The notes beneath the pieces were generated by a model. That model saw only the letters and a program-made list of their open reading frames with translations, was not told the origin of the DNA and did no database searches. DNA of 64,000 nucleotides, taken from positions 62,001 through 126,000 of the forward strand of contig JAHLKC010000044.1 of assembly GCA_025449115.1 (NCBI GenBank), given 5' to 3'. The translations under genes and the position numbers were made by a program. The stretch is from Chytridium lagenaria. Taxonomy: Eukaryota; Chytridiomycota; Chytridiomycetes; Chytridiales; Chytridiaceae. Every line of letters starts with the position of its first letter. Position 1 is the first letter of the stretch. Below are positions 22,221 through 36,400 of the stretch, piece by piece.

Positions 22221-25200
22221 GTTGACAATTCCTTTAAGAATCGGAATGCGTCCAAGGTCCACCCCTCATCGGATGAGGAGCAAGGTGAGTTGAAAATAAC
22301 CCCACGATGCCATACCGCTTTAACACTTATATAACGATAAAGGCTTCTCTTCCACCGTCCGCCCACCGCGAAAAAGCTACCAACTTCGAGCACTCGTCAT
22401 GAAGACGGCGAGTTTTCCAAAAACGTCAAGTCTTCACCAACGTCTGTTGTATAGGGTAAAAACAAAACCACCTTATTTTTCCACTTTTCACACTGTTTAC
22501 AAATAGATTATGCCCGTTTTTTATGGTGGCTTTTTCCGCTATTTTCGGCAGAATCATCACCATGTTGATTGAACGATCAAATGACATAAAAAGTAAGCTT
22601 TGGGCATTACTCTCATATTGAATGCTTTTCAGCGCTGCTGTATTGCGGGGACAGCCCTTCTTTGACACAGGAAGGGTTCCCAATTTACAATTCGTCGGAT
22701 CCAAGGGTTTATGAAATGAGCGACGGGACAAAAGTCGTAAACTATGTTTACGTGCTCAACCTCAACTCTGATGGAGGGTTTCCCGGTGCTGCGCTTCTCC
22801 AAGCCGCAAATCCATGTGAGGAGTTTATATAAAATGAAACTGAAAAACTTATTTTAAAAAGGCGTGTATTGGTTTGGAAACGACTATCCCCAAAACTCTC
22901 CCATCTACGAACGCAACGCCGGGTTAAAGGGTATCGCCGGACTTGATTCGTAAGAACCCTACCCGTATGTATTTCGCTAAACGTTACATTAAAGCACCTA
23001 CGTACCACCTCCAGATGGTGGCTGGCCCGGTTTCCTAACACAAGCCCTCACCTCTGGAAAAACCCCAGACGCTCCATCCCTCTCTAAATTCACTCAACTC
23101 CAAACATATCCTTGGTACCTATTCTCCGCCGCAACACCCTCCCTCGCCAACATCCTCGGGTCCCGTCCAAAACAACCCCAACTCGGCCTCCTCTCCCTTC
23201 CAACCCTGTTTTCACCCACATTACCCGCATTCACCGAATACACCTCCATCCAGACCCCATCACCCAATCCCACGGACTCCTCGGCACAATTGAACAACGG
23301 TACTACCTCAACGCCTCGGTCGCCTCATCCGCAGGTGACATCACGTTCAACGGTATCCAACCCGTCCCCTATTTCATCCAATCCACTCCAACGCAATCCC
23401 TTCTCGCTACAACACAAGACATGGACAATGATCTTTCAACACGTCTCACCACCATTCTTCAAACCCTTGCTCAACTCAACAAATCCGTGTTATTCATGAA
23501 CAACCCCCAACCCTCCGACTACACCGCCTTTTACGCTGCCGCAGGATCCGCCACATCCAATATGCCATACGCCGCGATCCTCCTCGACGATTTCAATGCA
23601 GACACCATGTCGACAAAGATCACGGTTCACGTTGGTTCCGATAAGAGGATCAGTGCGGCGGCGTCCTATCCGTCGACGGGGAAACGGGCCATGTTGGTGT
23701 GGACGCAGATTGTTCAAGGGTTGTTGAGGTCTTTTGAAGGTGTGAAGGGGGGGATGAGAACAAGCGGGACGATTACGCAGGGTGTGAGAGCGTTTCCTGA
23801 GAAGAGGAGGATGGAGATTGATATTAATTTTGGGGGGTTGATTGGGAGGGTGTTGTATCCGTTTGGGATTAGTTTTTTGTTGCCGATTTTTGCGATCACG
23901 TTGGTGAAAGGTAAGGGATTGCTCTTAGTTTATGTGTTCTCTTTTTATCGGGTGCCTTGTTTTCCCATAATATCGAACTTTGTGTGTTTTGCTTTGTTAT
24001 TATGATACTAATTCGGATGCATGTGTTTTTTTACATATTTGGGATACAACAGAAAAGGAAGATAGAATGTAAGCGGCTATGTCACATACAATTTAATCTC
24101 CAAGCTAACATTTGTTTTTCAATTCCTCCTAGCCTCATCATGATGAAAATGAACGGAATGAAAACGTGAGCTAAACTCCTCATCCTTCATAATACTAATA
24201 CTGAAAAAAAAGCTGGCCTACTACCTCACCCACTACTGCACCTTCTTTATCCTCTACATGATATCGCGCTCATCTTTATATTCAGCGGCACGGTGATGCG
24301 TCTCGACATGTTCTCTAAAACCGATAAATCTCTCCTCCTTGTGCTGTTTATCATTTGGGGGAAAGTTCAGATCATCATGGCGTTATTTTTTTCATCGATT
24401 TTTAAAAAGAGTCGGTTGGCGTTAGGTAACTACTCACACACATCACAAATAATATGATAGAGCTGATTTGTTTTAACCTTTTTTTTTTTTTTTTGTATAG
24501 TGTCGGTGTTTTTGATTGTTTTGTGTGGTGTCATCATTTCTATTAGTCTTGAACGATTGTTTTTGGATACCGTCAACCCCACCGCCTTGTTCCTCTGGCC
24601 CCCTTTGCATTCTACGCGCCCTATCCCTTCTCAATCGAAACTCCTACAACAAGAACCTCGAGGTAACTAACCAGAACCCTCCATTTTCAAAACATAACAT
24701 TTTCGACAGCCGTATACAATGAATAGAGTGAAAGAAGGCGATGAAGTCTACACAGCCATCACCATGCTCATCCTCGACTTTTTCTTATACCTCGGAGTCT
24801 CTCTCTACTTGAATGCGGTGTTACCATCTGAATTCGGGATTCGGAGACCATGGCATTTCCCTGTAACGGATGTTGTGGAGATGGTGAAGAAACGTCAACG
24901 AAAGTTGAAAAACGGTGGAACCGTAAGGAACAACTTGCCCATGTTTTATAACATATTTTAGGACCCCCAATCCGAATCCAACCTCTTCCACACCGTCAAC
25001 GACACCGAACTTCAATTCGAAGACGCCGATGTCAAAGCCGAGCGTCTCCGTGTTCAATCGCATCAACATGATCCAACGAGTCCTCTCATCATCTCTGGGA
25101 TGCGTAAAGTCTATGCCGGTCGTAAAGGACTTGGACCGAAAATCGCGGTGAAAGATGTGACGTTTGCGGCAGAAGAAGGGTTGATATTAGGGTTGCTTGG

Positions 25201-26343
25201 ACCGAATGGAGCGGGGAAGACAACGTTGATATCGATTTTGACGGGAGTTTATGAAGCGAGTTCGGGGTCGGCAAAGTTGGCGGGGTTTGATGTTAAGACG
25301 GAGAGTGGGGAAGTGTATAAAAGTATTGGGGTGTGTCCGCAGGTAGGAGTTTATTGTTTCCCTTCTCATTTTAATGCAACCTTGATAGTTTGATATCCTT
25401 TGGGATGAATTGACTGTTGGTGAACATCTCTACTTTTACGTAAGTCCCCTTCCCACTTTTCCCAAAACCTCACACTCATGTAACTATAAAGGCACGTCTA
25501 AAAGGCGTTCCAAAATGGCGGGAACGAGAAGCCGTGGCAAAATCATTAGCAGACGTGTCCCTTACTACCCTTGAAGACCGCAAGACAAAAGGTCTATCGG
25601 GTGGTGAAAAACGACGTCTTTCCATCGCGATTGCGCTGGTGGGAGATCCTGTTGTGGTGTTTTTGGACGAACCGACGGTATGCTAAAGGCAGCTTTAGCT
25701 TTCATGAATAACAAGAATCATTTTTATTGAATGACGATAGACCGGCCTTGACCCTGAAGTCCGCCGGTTAATCTGGAGCATCGTTCAAGCAAGCAAAAAA
25801 GGCAAAACAATCGTTTTGGTACTCCCTCCTCTCCCTTTATGAACTAACGTGAACCTTAGACCACCCACTCCATGGAGGAAGCCGAAGCCCTCTGTCAACG
25901 CATCGGCATAATGGCAAAAGGCACCGTCCGATGTCTCGCAAACCCACTTCGCCTCAAAGAACTCTACGGGTCCGGGTTCCGCATTTTCTTTAACTCAAAA
26001 GAGGAGGACACGGAACGAGCTTGTACATGGATTGAATCGATTCTTCCAGAGGGATGGAAGAAGATGGACGCGTTTGCGACAAAGTAAGGAATGTGTGATT
26101 GTATTGTAGTTTAATGTGAACGATAGCACGAGTTATGAGTTTCCGCCGTCGACGGGTATTATATCGTCATTGTTTGTGGAAATTGAGGCGGGGAAGGCGA
26201 GGAATGGGATTCTTGATTGGGGGATATCACAGACCACGTTGGAAGAGTAAGTAGTCCGATAACTATTATTGTCCATTCATTAACTCCTTGGATGCAGAGT
26301 TTTCTTGCGGATCATCACCGACGATGATGCCAACGCGGATTGA
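22221..26343 (+). CDS. Half-size ABCA-type transporter, copy 1 (frame broken in several places)
   Basis: The layout equals copy 2: a cytosolic start with [11 protein letters not shown]; a first membrane helix ([17 protein letters not shown]); a large lumenal or extracellular domain of about 380 aa with LLYCGDSP and [19 protein letters not shown]; the helix block from [20 protein letters not shown]; and one nucleotide-binding domain. The NBD has Walker [16 protein letters not shown] (about 25192), [25 protein letters not shown], Walker B VVFLDEPT and the switch-histidine block [13 protein letters not shown]. It ends DDDANAD. ABCA proteins move lipids across membranes. Indels break the frame near 22400 (extra T), 23258 (C short), 24259, 24605 and 24630. 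All conserved NBD motifs are intact, so I treat it as a gene with consensus errors, though a young pseudogene cannot be excluded. The 5' exon is not resolved. Confidence 0.8.
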
Positions 26344-26784
26344 TCAGACCTCCCCTCCCTCGTTTAATGACGCTGTGCCATTTTCTACAATAAAACGCCC
26401 ATATCGGTCTTTTTTTGACCATCCACCTTTTGAAAAGTGGCCGAGTTTCTGTTTTTCACTCTAGCGCCATCCTGATCCATCCCTGTGGCCATCATCCGTC
26501 CGTCCGTCCCTGTGGTCTGTGAGGCTGACGTCCAGCCGTCTTTTGTTTTCATGGAAAAAGTGTCAAAAGTCGTGGTTTTTTTATTTTAATGTGACGCCCG
26601 GACTGCACCCCTTGTCGTTCTGTGACAAGTGCCCTTTTTGGCACACCTTTTGACCCTCTCCCGCAAGACCCCCTGTCGCTACAGGGAAAAAACGGGCCTC
26701 ATCTTTCCAGCTCAATTCACTCGTTTTTGACGTCGAACGGGCCTCACCACCACCACCACCACCACCATATTGAACATAACCAGT
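26344..26784. other. Intergenic between ABC copies 1 and 2
   Basis: This holds the 3' end of copy 1 and the promoter of copy 2. It contains repeated gtccgtcc and tgtggc-type text near 26490-26520 and the CAC microsatellite listed separately. No gene is seen. Confidence 0.45.
26745..26767. repeat. (CAC)n microsatellite in the leader of ABC copy 2
   Basis: Seven perfect cac units ending in cat lie 18 bp before the ATG of the second ABC gene. They sit in the likely 5' UTR or core promoter. Confidence 0.85.
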
Positions 26785-29700
26785 ATGCAGGAGAGAGATA
26801 AGCAGGAGGAGGAGGTGGAGGACAAGGAGCTGACGGAGGGTGGGTGTTCATTGCACGGGAAAGCTGGGATGGAGGATCTCATGTCATGGGTGTGCGTTCT
26901 GACTGCCACTTGATACAGATGCCGTGCCTTCTGTCAATCGCCCAACACAACCCATCATCGAGGAACCTCGGAAACCTCGGAAAAGCAACCAATTCCGAGC
27001 ACTGTCCAGAAAGGCGTTAAGCTTCCAAAAACGACAGATCTTCACAAATGTATGCTGCATCAGGTATGTCGTTGCATGGCAGCTTCAGACGATCACTAAA
27101 TGCATCTCTCAAGCCTGTGTCCCATGTTCATGGTCATCATCTCGGCGTTGCTCGGAAACGCTATTCAAGGGTTCATTCAAACCAGTCAAGGCATCGAAGG
27201 TTTGTTTTCACACTCGTCCTTTCCTGTCCTTTTTTTTAATGGTCTAAAATCCCGTCCACCAGATGTGCTCTACTGCAGCAACAACAACTCGCTCAACAAC
27301 GTCGGATACCCGATTTACATCCTCGGTGATTATGGGATATACGGGTCGAATGTTACGAACGGGAAGGCGACAAATTTCGCGAGGGTGGTGGCGTTTGCAG
27401 ATTATGAGTCGACACCTGGAGCGGATAGTTTAAACTTTTGGCAGCCTTGTAAGTAGAGGTGGAGAAAAAGAATGGCATTGGGAATACTCGTTGAGCCTGC
27501 TTTTTTAGGTGTTTTCTGGTTTGGAAGTGACTTTCCAAGATTTTCCCCTATTTACGAGAAGAATGCGAATCTTACTGGAATCGCCAAGCTAGACAGGTTG
27601 GTTAAAATAATTGCGTTGCTTAGGGTCGCTGTCTTACCTTTCTTTCTAGCACGTATGCACCACCGCCGGATGGAGGGTTTTATTCGATTATATCAAACAC
27701 GACACGGCTGGATGTGACAATGGTGTGGATGTTGAGTCAGTTGCAGTTAAAAACATGGGCTATTACAGGAGCGTCAAGGCCGGAACTGGATGATGTGTTG
27801 GGAGCAAAACCACAGGAACCCATTTACCAAAATCTTACCAGTCTTTTACGTTTGGTCGCAAGTGCTGCCAACTCGACAAATACCACCCCACCTTTTTTGA
27901 CATCACCTGCATCATCTGGAGGACCATATGGATTGCTCGGGGCAATTGAAAACCGATACTTTTTTAACGCGTCGCTGGGAAGACGAGACCGTATACAGTT
28001 TGAGGGTGTACAACCAGTCCCGTACTTTGTCCCCGCCCAAACTTTGAAAGAGAAGCCCAGCAGAATAACACTCCAAGAAATTGACGAGATTCTTGCAACC
28101 CGCATCCGTCAACTCATCATCTCCATCCCAGAACTGAACAACGCACTCCTTTCCCAAAGCTCTGTCAGCACTGGTCAAATCGCAGCATTCAACATCCGCG
28201 CTGCGAATCTCACACGAAATCTTCCATACGGTGCGCTATATCTTGACGAATTTCGGAGAGATGACTTGTATGCGCGGTTCATGGTGCAAGCGGGTGGGGA
28301 TAGGAGGATCACGAGCGCAGCAACTTTCCCGGCTGAGGGGAAGAGACAGATGTGGTTTTTGACGCAGATGAGTAGAGCAATGTTGAAGGCTTTTAGGGGG
28401 ACGGGGACGATTACTCAGGGAGTAAGAATATTTCCGTCATTGGATAGCACGAAAATAGATTTTCCGTTTGGCGGGCTTGTGGGGAGGGTGTTGTATCCGT
28501 TTGGGGTGTCGTTCTTGATACCGGTATTTGTGTTGATGTTGGTGAAAGGTATTTGCTTGCTTGCTTTCTTTTTTTACTTTTGGCATCTGACGCACTTCTA
28601 CTATTTAATTCTATCAACAGAGAAGGAAGACCGAATGTAAGTGATTTCGAATTGCCCGAAATGTTTTTTCTAACAACCTTTAGTCTTATCATGATGAAGA
28701 TGAATGGCATGAAAATGTAATTACACAAATCTCTTTATTTGGCCTAAACTAACTCTTTGCACAGCTGGGCATACTACCTTGTTCATTACATCACCTTTTA
28801 TGTCATGTTTATACTTTCTTCCGCCGTTTTCTTGATTTCCGGAACCGTCGCCAAAATGCAACTCTTTACCAACACCGACCTTCGTCTTATTCTGCTGCTC
28901 TTTTTTATCTGGGGGCATATTCAGATTGTTCTTTCGTTTTTCTTTGCGTCCTTTTTCAATAAGACCAGGATTGCGTTGAGTGAGTGTTGTTGCTATTATT
29001 GTTACTGTTATTTATTTTGGGAGGAGTGTACTGATGACTTTTTAGTTATTGTGTTTGTTATTGTGCTTTGCGGTGTTATGGTTTCGATTGTGTTTGAGAG
29101 GCTTTATACGAAGGATGTTGTACCGAGTGCTGTATTTATGTGGCCGCCTTTTGCATTCTACAGGGCTTTGAGTGTCATGAACAAAGCGAGTTACAGTAAA
29201 CAATTAGCGGTAAGACTTCTCTTTACTTCTTCCGTCAAAATATAGTTCCGACATTAAGATTGTTTCCTTTTTCTTTGAAATGCAGGCTTACACCCTTGCG
29301 AGGTTACAAAATGGCGATGAGGTGTTTACGGCTACCATGTTCCTTGTTGTTGGATACTTTGTGTTTGGGCTTCTTGCGTTGTACTTTTCGGCGGTGTTGC
29401 CTTCGGATTTCGGGATACAGAGACCGTGGCATTTTCCCGTTACCGATTTGATCACATTGTGCAGGAGAAGCAGGAGTGGGAAGGAAGCTGCCAAAACGGT
29501 GAGTTTCCGTCATATCCTTATCATAGTCGTTCTGACACCTTGTGCTTTCTTGTAGCATCCGCGTGTGGAGGTCGCCCTTGACGACAAAATTACGGTTGAC
29601 GATGATGAACTCAAATACGAGGATGAGGATGTCAAAGCTGAGCGTCAACGTGTAGTTTCCAACAAGCATTCATTGTCTTCACCTGTCGTTGTTTCTGGGG

Positions 29701-30982
29701 TCCGGAAAGTGTTTGCGGGACGACGTGGGCTTGGGCCAAAGGTTGCTGTCAAAGATGTGACGTTTGCGGCAGAGAAGGGAGTTATTGTGGGGTTGCTTGG
29801 ACCGAATGGGGCTGGGAAGACGACGTTGATTTCGATATTGACGGGGATTTATGGGGCGAGTGCTGGGAGTGCAAAGTTGGATGGGTTTGATGTTGGGACG
29901 CAAAGTGGGGAGGTGTATAAGGTGATTGGGGTGTGCCCGCAAGTGAGTTTGTTGTGTCTTTTATGTTTTACGTTATTGAAATAAGCTGACATGATTAGTT
30001 TGATATTCTTTGGGATGACCTTACCGTTTCCGAGCACTTGTATTTCTATGTAAGTTTTCTTCTTTTCCATTTATTTTATAAAAGGCATCAATTTAACACA
30101 TTATAAAGGCGAGGTTGAAAGGGGTTTCCGTCAAGGGAGAAAAGGAGGCTGTCCAAAAGTCGCTAGACTGTGTTCACCTCACCACTCTGCAACATAGAAC
30201 CGCAAAAAGACTATCAGGTGGTGAGAAGCGGAGACTGTCAATCGCAATTGCATTGGTTGGGGATCCTTCTGTTGTGTTTTTAGATGAACCTACGGTATGG
30301 TTTAACTTGACTTTCTTTGATTGTACTTGCGAGTTTGTTGAATAACAAGTTGTTTTAGACGGGGCTTGATCCGGAGGTCCGTCGATTAGTTTGGAATATC
30401 ATCCAAAACGCGAAAGAGGGAAAGACGATTATTTTGGTAGCTACAAAGTGGAATGCTATTCTAATCGCTGTTTAGACTACACATTCTATGGAAGAGGCAG
30501 AGGCGCTATGTCAACGCGTCGGTATCATGGCAAAAGGAACCCTCCGGTGTCTGGCCAACCCATTACGACTCAAAGAACTCTACGGAAGCGGGTTTCGCGT
30601 CTTCTTTAATTCAAAAGAGGAAGATACGGAACGGGCTTGCGAATGGATAGAGTCACTTCTTCCAGAAGGATGGGGGAAAATGGACTCATTTGCAACAAAG
30701 TAAAAAAAAACCCCCCGTTTTTGCCCGTATCGGTTTCTCTAACCTTTTTCGTTAGCACGAGTTATGAGTTCCCGCATGCAGCAGGGATCATACCGAGATT
30801 GTTTGTAGCGATTGAGGAAGGGAAAGAGGCGTATGGGATTGTGGATTGGGGTGTTTCGCAGACGACGCTTGAGGAGTGAGTTTTTGTTTATTTGGTATAT
30901 TGGTTGGTTAATGTGTTTGTTTTTTTTTTCGTGTAGGGTGTTTGTGAAGATTATTACGGATGATGACGCGAACGCGGATTGA
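26785..30982 (+). CDS. Half-size ABCA-type transporter, copy 2 (intact)
   Basis: Exon 1 (26785-26839) codes [18 protein letters not shown] and joins exon 2 at 26919. All later junctions I tested keep frame to the TGA at 30980-30982, so this is the one intact copy. Order: [17 protein letters not shown] cytosolic start; helix 1 ([17 protein letters not shown]); a lumenal domain of about 380 aa with several N-x-S/T sites (NLT, NTT, NAS); five further helices from [20 protein letters not shown] to [13 protein letters not shown]; then one NBD with [43 protein letters not shown] and [17 protein letters not shown] short C-terminal domain ends DDDANAD. It has one membrane domain plus one NBD, so it must dimerise. 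The family exports or flips phospholipids or sterols; the substrate here is unknown. Introns interrupt CPQ/FDILW, YFY/ARLKG, DEPT/TGLD and TLEE/VF, the same places as in copies 1 and 3. Confidence 0.93.
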
Positions 30983-31535
30983 GGATGCTGGACACGATTA
31001 TCGACCGTTATTACTGCGACACTTATACCACTAATTAATGCATAATTATTTAATAATAACAACACTTTGGTCGCGAACTCGTCTGTGCGGTGTTTGAGGA
31101 GTTTTTACTTGAGTTCTCTGGAGATGTTATGGCTCGGAATTTTAATTCATTTGAGCCTACGGCTTGACAGCCTTTCGTGAATGCTTTTGATCTTTCAGCA
31201 TGTTGGCCTTGTACAGATCACGGAATGGAGGGTGAGAGTGCAGCTGGTACGTCACCCGAACATCTGGACCGTGTTAGGATGTTTGGGGAAGAAGAGAGGC
31301 CTTTGGGGTGCTGATCCCACCCAGGTTTCTCCTTCTTTCCCTGCCCTGCACCTCCTGTCCCTTCCTGCCTCCGTCCGGCGCTTCTTTGCACGGTCCATCG
31401 ATGTTTCTTTTTTGCGGGGTGCAGGGGGGTCTCTCTCCTTTTCATTTCTTCTTTGGCTGGGTTTTCCTGTCATGACAAAAATTACATGATGAAGAGAGAC
31501 CCAGTCCTGACCCTCTCTGCATCTTCCAACACAAC
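30983..31535. other. Intergenic between ABC copy 2 and the F-box gene
   Basis: About 550 bp with pyrimidine-rich text (31320-31470) but no recognisable gene or element. The end of the interval should be the F-box gene promoter. Confidence 0.45.
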
Positions 31536-32948
31536 ATGGATCGATGGTCCACATTCTGCACCGTCTGCACGATTCCTGTGACGGAGCACTACACGAGAGC
31601 GGACTCTGGCATAAAGAACACCACCGACTCGTTGGATGCGTTCTGGGGAAGAGCCCGAGGTGTGTGGATCAGTTGGTTATTGGTGTTGGTGGATGGATAG
31701 TGTGTGTTTTACTAATCTGATACCCACCACTATCTGTTAAGCTCTCATCAGACCAGGCAAGTGGTCTAGCGTCGGCATCGTTGGACCTTGCGGTGATTTT
31801 GTTGAGAAAGTATCGGACGAGATGCTGTGGGATTCTATGCCAGAGGATGCAGAGGGTCTGATGCAAGAGTTTGACTTTAATGTGGATTCTGACAATGATG
31901 ATGACGAAAGTACGCATGGAGTGGTTGTTTTCTTCATTTTTCTCATAGAGTTATCTAACCTGACCTATGCTTACAGATGAAGCTTTTCCGTTCCACACCT
32001 TCTGTGCAAAGTTGCTCGACCAAGAAATGAAACGACGTCAACTCGATCTGAAGGATCTCTTCAACTTTCTTGAAGACAGATCCCCCAGTCAAACTCTTTC
32101 CTGCATTCCAAAAAGATGGAAACTGGTTGGAGTGTTCCACCTCATTACAAACCGTTGACTGCCTGCATCAAGTTCTTTATGGTCCTGCCCGTTGGCCTTC
32201 TCTGGACTATGGCTCGACCAGATGCCATTGGTTCTGACATTATGGTGACCACTGCAGAGAGACCGGTATCTACACTAAACAGGCAGGAATTTAACAAAGA
32301 CTTTATTGTTCTTTTCATGGATGAACAGTCCTCTGTTGCGTCGTTCCTCGCGCAAGGACTTTTTTGGCCCCCATTGGAGCCTTTAAAAACGTGAATGAAT
32401 CATCTGGTCTTCTACCACTTCTCGGGCCTCTGAACGAGGATATCTTCCGGATTATCGTAGGATGGTTGCATCCTCGAGATCTCTTGACGCTATGCAGCAC
32501 CAATCGACATTGGCGGACTAATACTTCATCGTTATGGTTATTCATGTGCGAGAAATACGGTTACGCGCATACATCTCCCACTGCATTAAATGACGACATT
32601 GACTGGAGACGCGCGTTTTTCTGTTTCGAATCCCGGAACCGTCGTCGCATCAACAAGATGGTGGACTGGTTTGCGACAGAGGTGGAGTCATGACTGGGGT
32701 GAAGGAGAGGATCGTGACAGAGGCTGATCTTGGGCTTGTTTTGAGGGCAAAGATCAAAAGTTTAAAGAGATGACAGAGACGAGAAAGAAAAAGGCGTTTT
32801 TGAGAACAACATTGAAAAAGAGTTTGGGGTGGTATTTGACAGACGGACTTGGATATTGTATGAAAAGTGTGCGAGGAAGGAGTTGGACATGTTGAAGAAT
32901 GTCGACTCGAAGAGAAAGTTGGCGGCGTATCTGGGTATTTTAATTTGA
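31536..32948 (+). CDS. F-box domain protein, expanded chytrid-type family
   Basis: The ATG at 31536 opens MDRWSTFCTVCTIPVTEHY, with a CxxC pair near the start. Splices near 31659/31741 and 31911/31977 join an acidic segment (DFNVDSDNDDDE) to a helical one (CAKLLDQEMKRRQLDLKDL). Around 32420-32530 the frame reads LGPLNEDIFRIIVGWLHPR, DLLTLCSTNRHWR and then WLFMCEKYGYAH, a typical F-box. F-box proteins bring substrates to SCF ubiquitin ligases through Skp1. The middle (32080-32360) changes frame more than once: FPAFQKDGNWLECSTSL near 32095 looks like the true continuation. The 3' part (FGVVFDRRTWILYEKCARK to a TGA at 32946-32948) is a plausible tail, while one frame stops at 32691-32693. The exact product is therefore uncertain, but the F-box is clear. 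Confidence 0.65.
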
Positions 32949-33438
32949 TCAATTAAACTTTACGTTCACCGTTAACGTTTCTTCATAAATCATAACCGCT
33001 CCGGAAAGTGAAGACACACTTTTTTTTGTAGCCCAACTCTCTGCAAACCCACCCCAATTCTTTTTTCCATCCTTCCTCGGCCTGAGACATCCGTCGACGT
33101 TTACAGTCAACTTCATTGTTACCTGTAGCACTCTTGTCGAGTAAACCCCTTGGCCTTCGATCCGCTGTTTACCCGTTCATCACCTCGATGGCCCAAACAG
33201 TATTAGAGTTTGGTCCTACGCGCTCGTTGCACCGTTGATAATCAGTCAGCAAAAAGGTGGGTTCAGGCGCAATCAGAAAAGGCTGGCGTCGGTGCCGCTT
33301 CCAAAAAGCGTTCGTGTCTTTGATCAAGGGAGAATGGTGAGTAAAAGCCGACTCGGTCGAGTCCGTCATCAGCACCATCTGGAGCTGATTGGATGGTGCT
33401 GTCAAAGATGGTTTGAATTTGCTTACAGGAAGGAAATC
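32949..33438. other. Intergenic upstream of ABC copy 3
   Basis: About 490 bp between the F-box gene and ABC copy 3. A minus-strand open frame of 136 codons (33169-33579) runs through it and into the first ABC exon; it has no domain and is treated as chance. No regulatory motif stands out. Confidence 0.4.
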
Positions 33439-36400
33439 ATGGCTGAAATGCTTATCGCAGCAGAAGGCCAACGATAAGATCATCCATCCCGAGGTGAATG
33501 ATGTCGATGACCAAGTCAACGCTCCAGGTACTGCCTGCCAAGCTCCTAAACCCTTCATCCAGCCTGATGACATGAGCATTGACTGTCAATCTTCCATTTC
33601 ATAGTATTGCCCGTTCATCGGCCAATGCCTGCCGCACTGCCCCCCCGGAAGAGCAACCAGATCCGCGCTCTTGCCAGAAAGTCATTGAGCTATCAGAAAC
33701 GTCAGGTCTTCACCAATGTATGCTGCATCAGGTTCGTATGTTGCATGAATCAATAGTTCGCCTTTAAACTCTCCTTAGTCTTTGCCCCTTGTTCATGGTG
33801 GTCATCTCTGCGGGACTTGGCATGTTTGTTCGAAACCTCATCCAAAGCACTCGTCCCATAGAAGGTTTCGTCTCATACCCGTTCCATGGCATTGACTCTC
33901 ACCAGATGTCATCTATTGCGGCAACAACAACTCTTTGAATTCGGACGGATTCCCCATCTTTCGACTCGGCGACGTCAACCTTTTTGGCGCCAACACCACG
34001 AACGGAAAATCCACAAACTACCTACTCAACGTCGCTCTTTCTAATTACGACACAATACCAGGCGCAGAGACCCAGAATTTTCGTCAACCTTGTAAGTATA
34101 GTCATTTTAAGGGATTTCACTTTACCTTCTTTTTCGTAGGTGTGTTTTGGTTTGGAAACGATAATCCTCAGAACTCTGTGATTTATGAACGGAATGCCAA
34201 CCTGAGTGGGTTTGCTAAATTGGATAGGTAAAGAAATGTGCTTTTTTAATATACCTGACCCTTTCTACAGCACTTTCACGTCACCGCCAAATGGGGGTTG
34301 GGCGGGTGTCTTTTCAAACATAACCAACAAGACAGATACCACCATGATCCAATTTTTTACTCAACTCCAGATGCAGCCTTGGGGATTAACCTCTGCCTCG
34401 CGCCCGGAGCTTGACGCGATTTAGGAGAAAACCAGAGGAATCCATGATCTCTGGCGAACCGACGTCCTTCGTCTCATTCTCCGTCTTAACAACACGTTCC
34501 CGGTTGCGCCCTACAATTCATCTCCCTCTAACCCCGGCGCACCTTACGGCCTCTTAGGAGCAATGGACAAACGCTACTTTTTCAACATCACCCAATCCTC
34601 TAGATCCAATGCAACACTCGAAGGTCTCCAACCCGTCCCTTACTTCATCCCTGCTGGTTCCCTCGAAAATAAAATAGGCAGAACAACACCCTCTGACATA
34701 GACCTTATCCTCTCCAACCGTATCCGCGTCCTCCTCACAGCCCTTTCAGAGCTCAACAAAACCGTCCTCTTTAAACGCAATCCCACCGCCTCTGAAATTA
34801 CCGCATTCAACATTGAGGCTGGGAAAATCACGAAACGGATGCCATACGGCGCTTTGTATCTTGAGGATTTTCAAAGGGACGATATGAAGGCAAAGTTAAT
34901 GATTCAGGCAGGAAGTGATAAAAGAATCAGTAGTTCGGCCACGTATCCTCCGCAAGGGAAACGACAGACTGTTTATGACGCAGATGGCGCAGGCGTTTTT
35001 GAGGGCTTTTGGGGGAAGGTCGTTGGAATCTGCGACGATTACGCAGGGATTGAGGATATTCCCGTCGGTGCAGTCCACAAAGCTTGATATTGCGTTTGGA
35101 GGGCTCATTGGGAGAATTTTGTATCCGTTTGGAGTATCTTTTTTGTTGCCGATTTTTGTAATTATGCTTGTTAAAGGTATGCTTGGTGGTGTTATGATAT
35201 TGAATAGTCAAACTTATAGCTTATTTTTTTTCAAAACCAATAACGATTTTGGTCACCAGAGAAGGAAGAGAGGATGTAAGTTTCATTTCCATAGTATTCT
35301 CCTACCTCGCTTATTTGATTAACGTTGTTTTGATTTCATTATAGTCTCATTATGATGAGAATGAACGGAATGAAGAGGTATGCATACTTTTTCTACCTGA
35401 ACGCCATACTAACAAACACTTAGCTGGGCCTACTATCTCACTCACTACTTCACATTCTACATCCTCTTCACCGCCTCCACTATCATTTTCCTCGTCGCCG
35501 GCCGTCTCGCCCGTCTCGAATTCTTCACCCTAACTCAACCCATGGTCCTTATCATCCTCTTCTTCCTCTGGGGTCACGTCAAATCGCTTTAGCTTTTTTC
35601 TTTGCATCCCTATTTAACAAAAGCAGGATCGCGTTAGGTATGTCTTTTTCTTCTATTATTAACTCATTGCGGCGAATAGTGATGACGTTTTTGATGGTTC
35701 TCTGTGGGGTTATCATTTCGATTGTGCTGGAGAGACTTTTTGCTGAGGATATAGTGCCGCCGGCGATTTTCTTGTGGCCCCCGTTTGCATTTTATAGGGC
35801 GCTTAGTGTCATTAATAAGTCAAGTTTCAATAAGAACCTTCCGGTAAGCCCACCTGCCGATCTCAATCCATTACAATCAAGCTTATTGTGATATCTCAGA
35901 CATATAGGTTATCTATGCTTAAGCCCGGCGATGAAGTCTACACTTCTCTATTCTTCCTCATCATCGGTTTCTTCGTTTACGGTCTCCTCGCCCTCTACTT
36001 TTCTGCAGTGCTCCCGTCTGAATTCGGGGTTCGCCGACCCTGGCACTTCCCGCTCACCGCGCCGTTTGCCGAACTTCAAAGACGACAACGTATGAAGGCG
36101 AACGGTGGATATGTAAGGACCATAACCTAAGTGATTCATTGACAAACATATTTAGGACCCCGAATCCGAACAATTCGTTGCATCCAAACTCACTCTTAAC
36201 GAATCCGAACTCCTCCATGAAGACGATGACGTCAAAGCTGAACGCAATCGAATCGTTTCCAACTTATACCCGGCTTCTTCCCCCATAATAGTGTCTGGCA
36301 TACGTAAAGTTTACGGTGGACGACGTGGACTTGGCCCGAAAGTTGCTGTGAAAGATGTGACGTTTGCAGCGGATCAGGGGGTTATTTTTGGGTTGCTTGG

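Noticed and set aside
33169..33579. Minus-strand open frame of 136 codons
   Set aside because: It overlaps the likely first exon of ABC copy 3 on the other strand, shows no domain, and has odd composition (many Ser, Trp, Phe).
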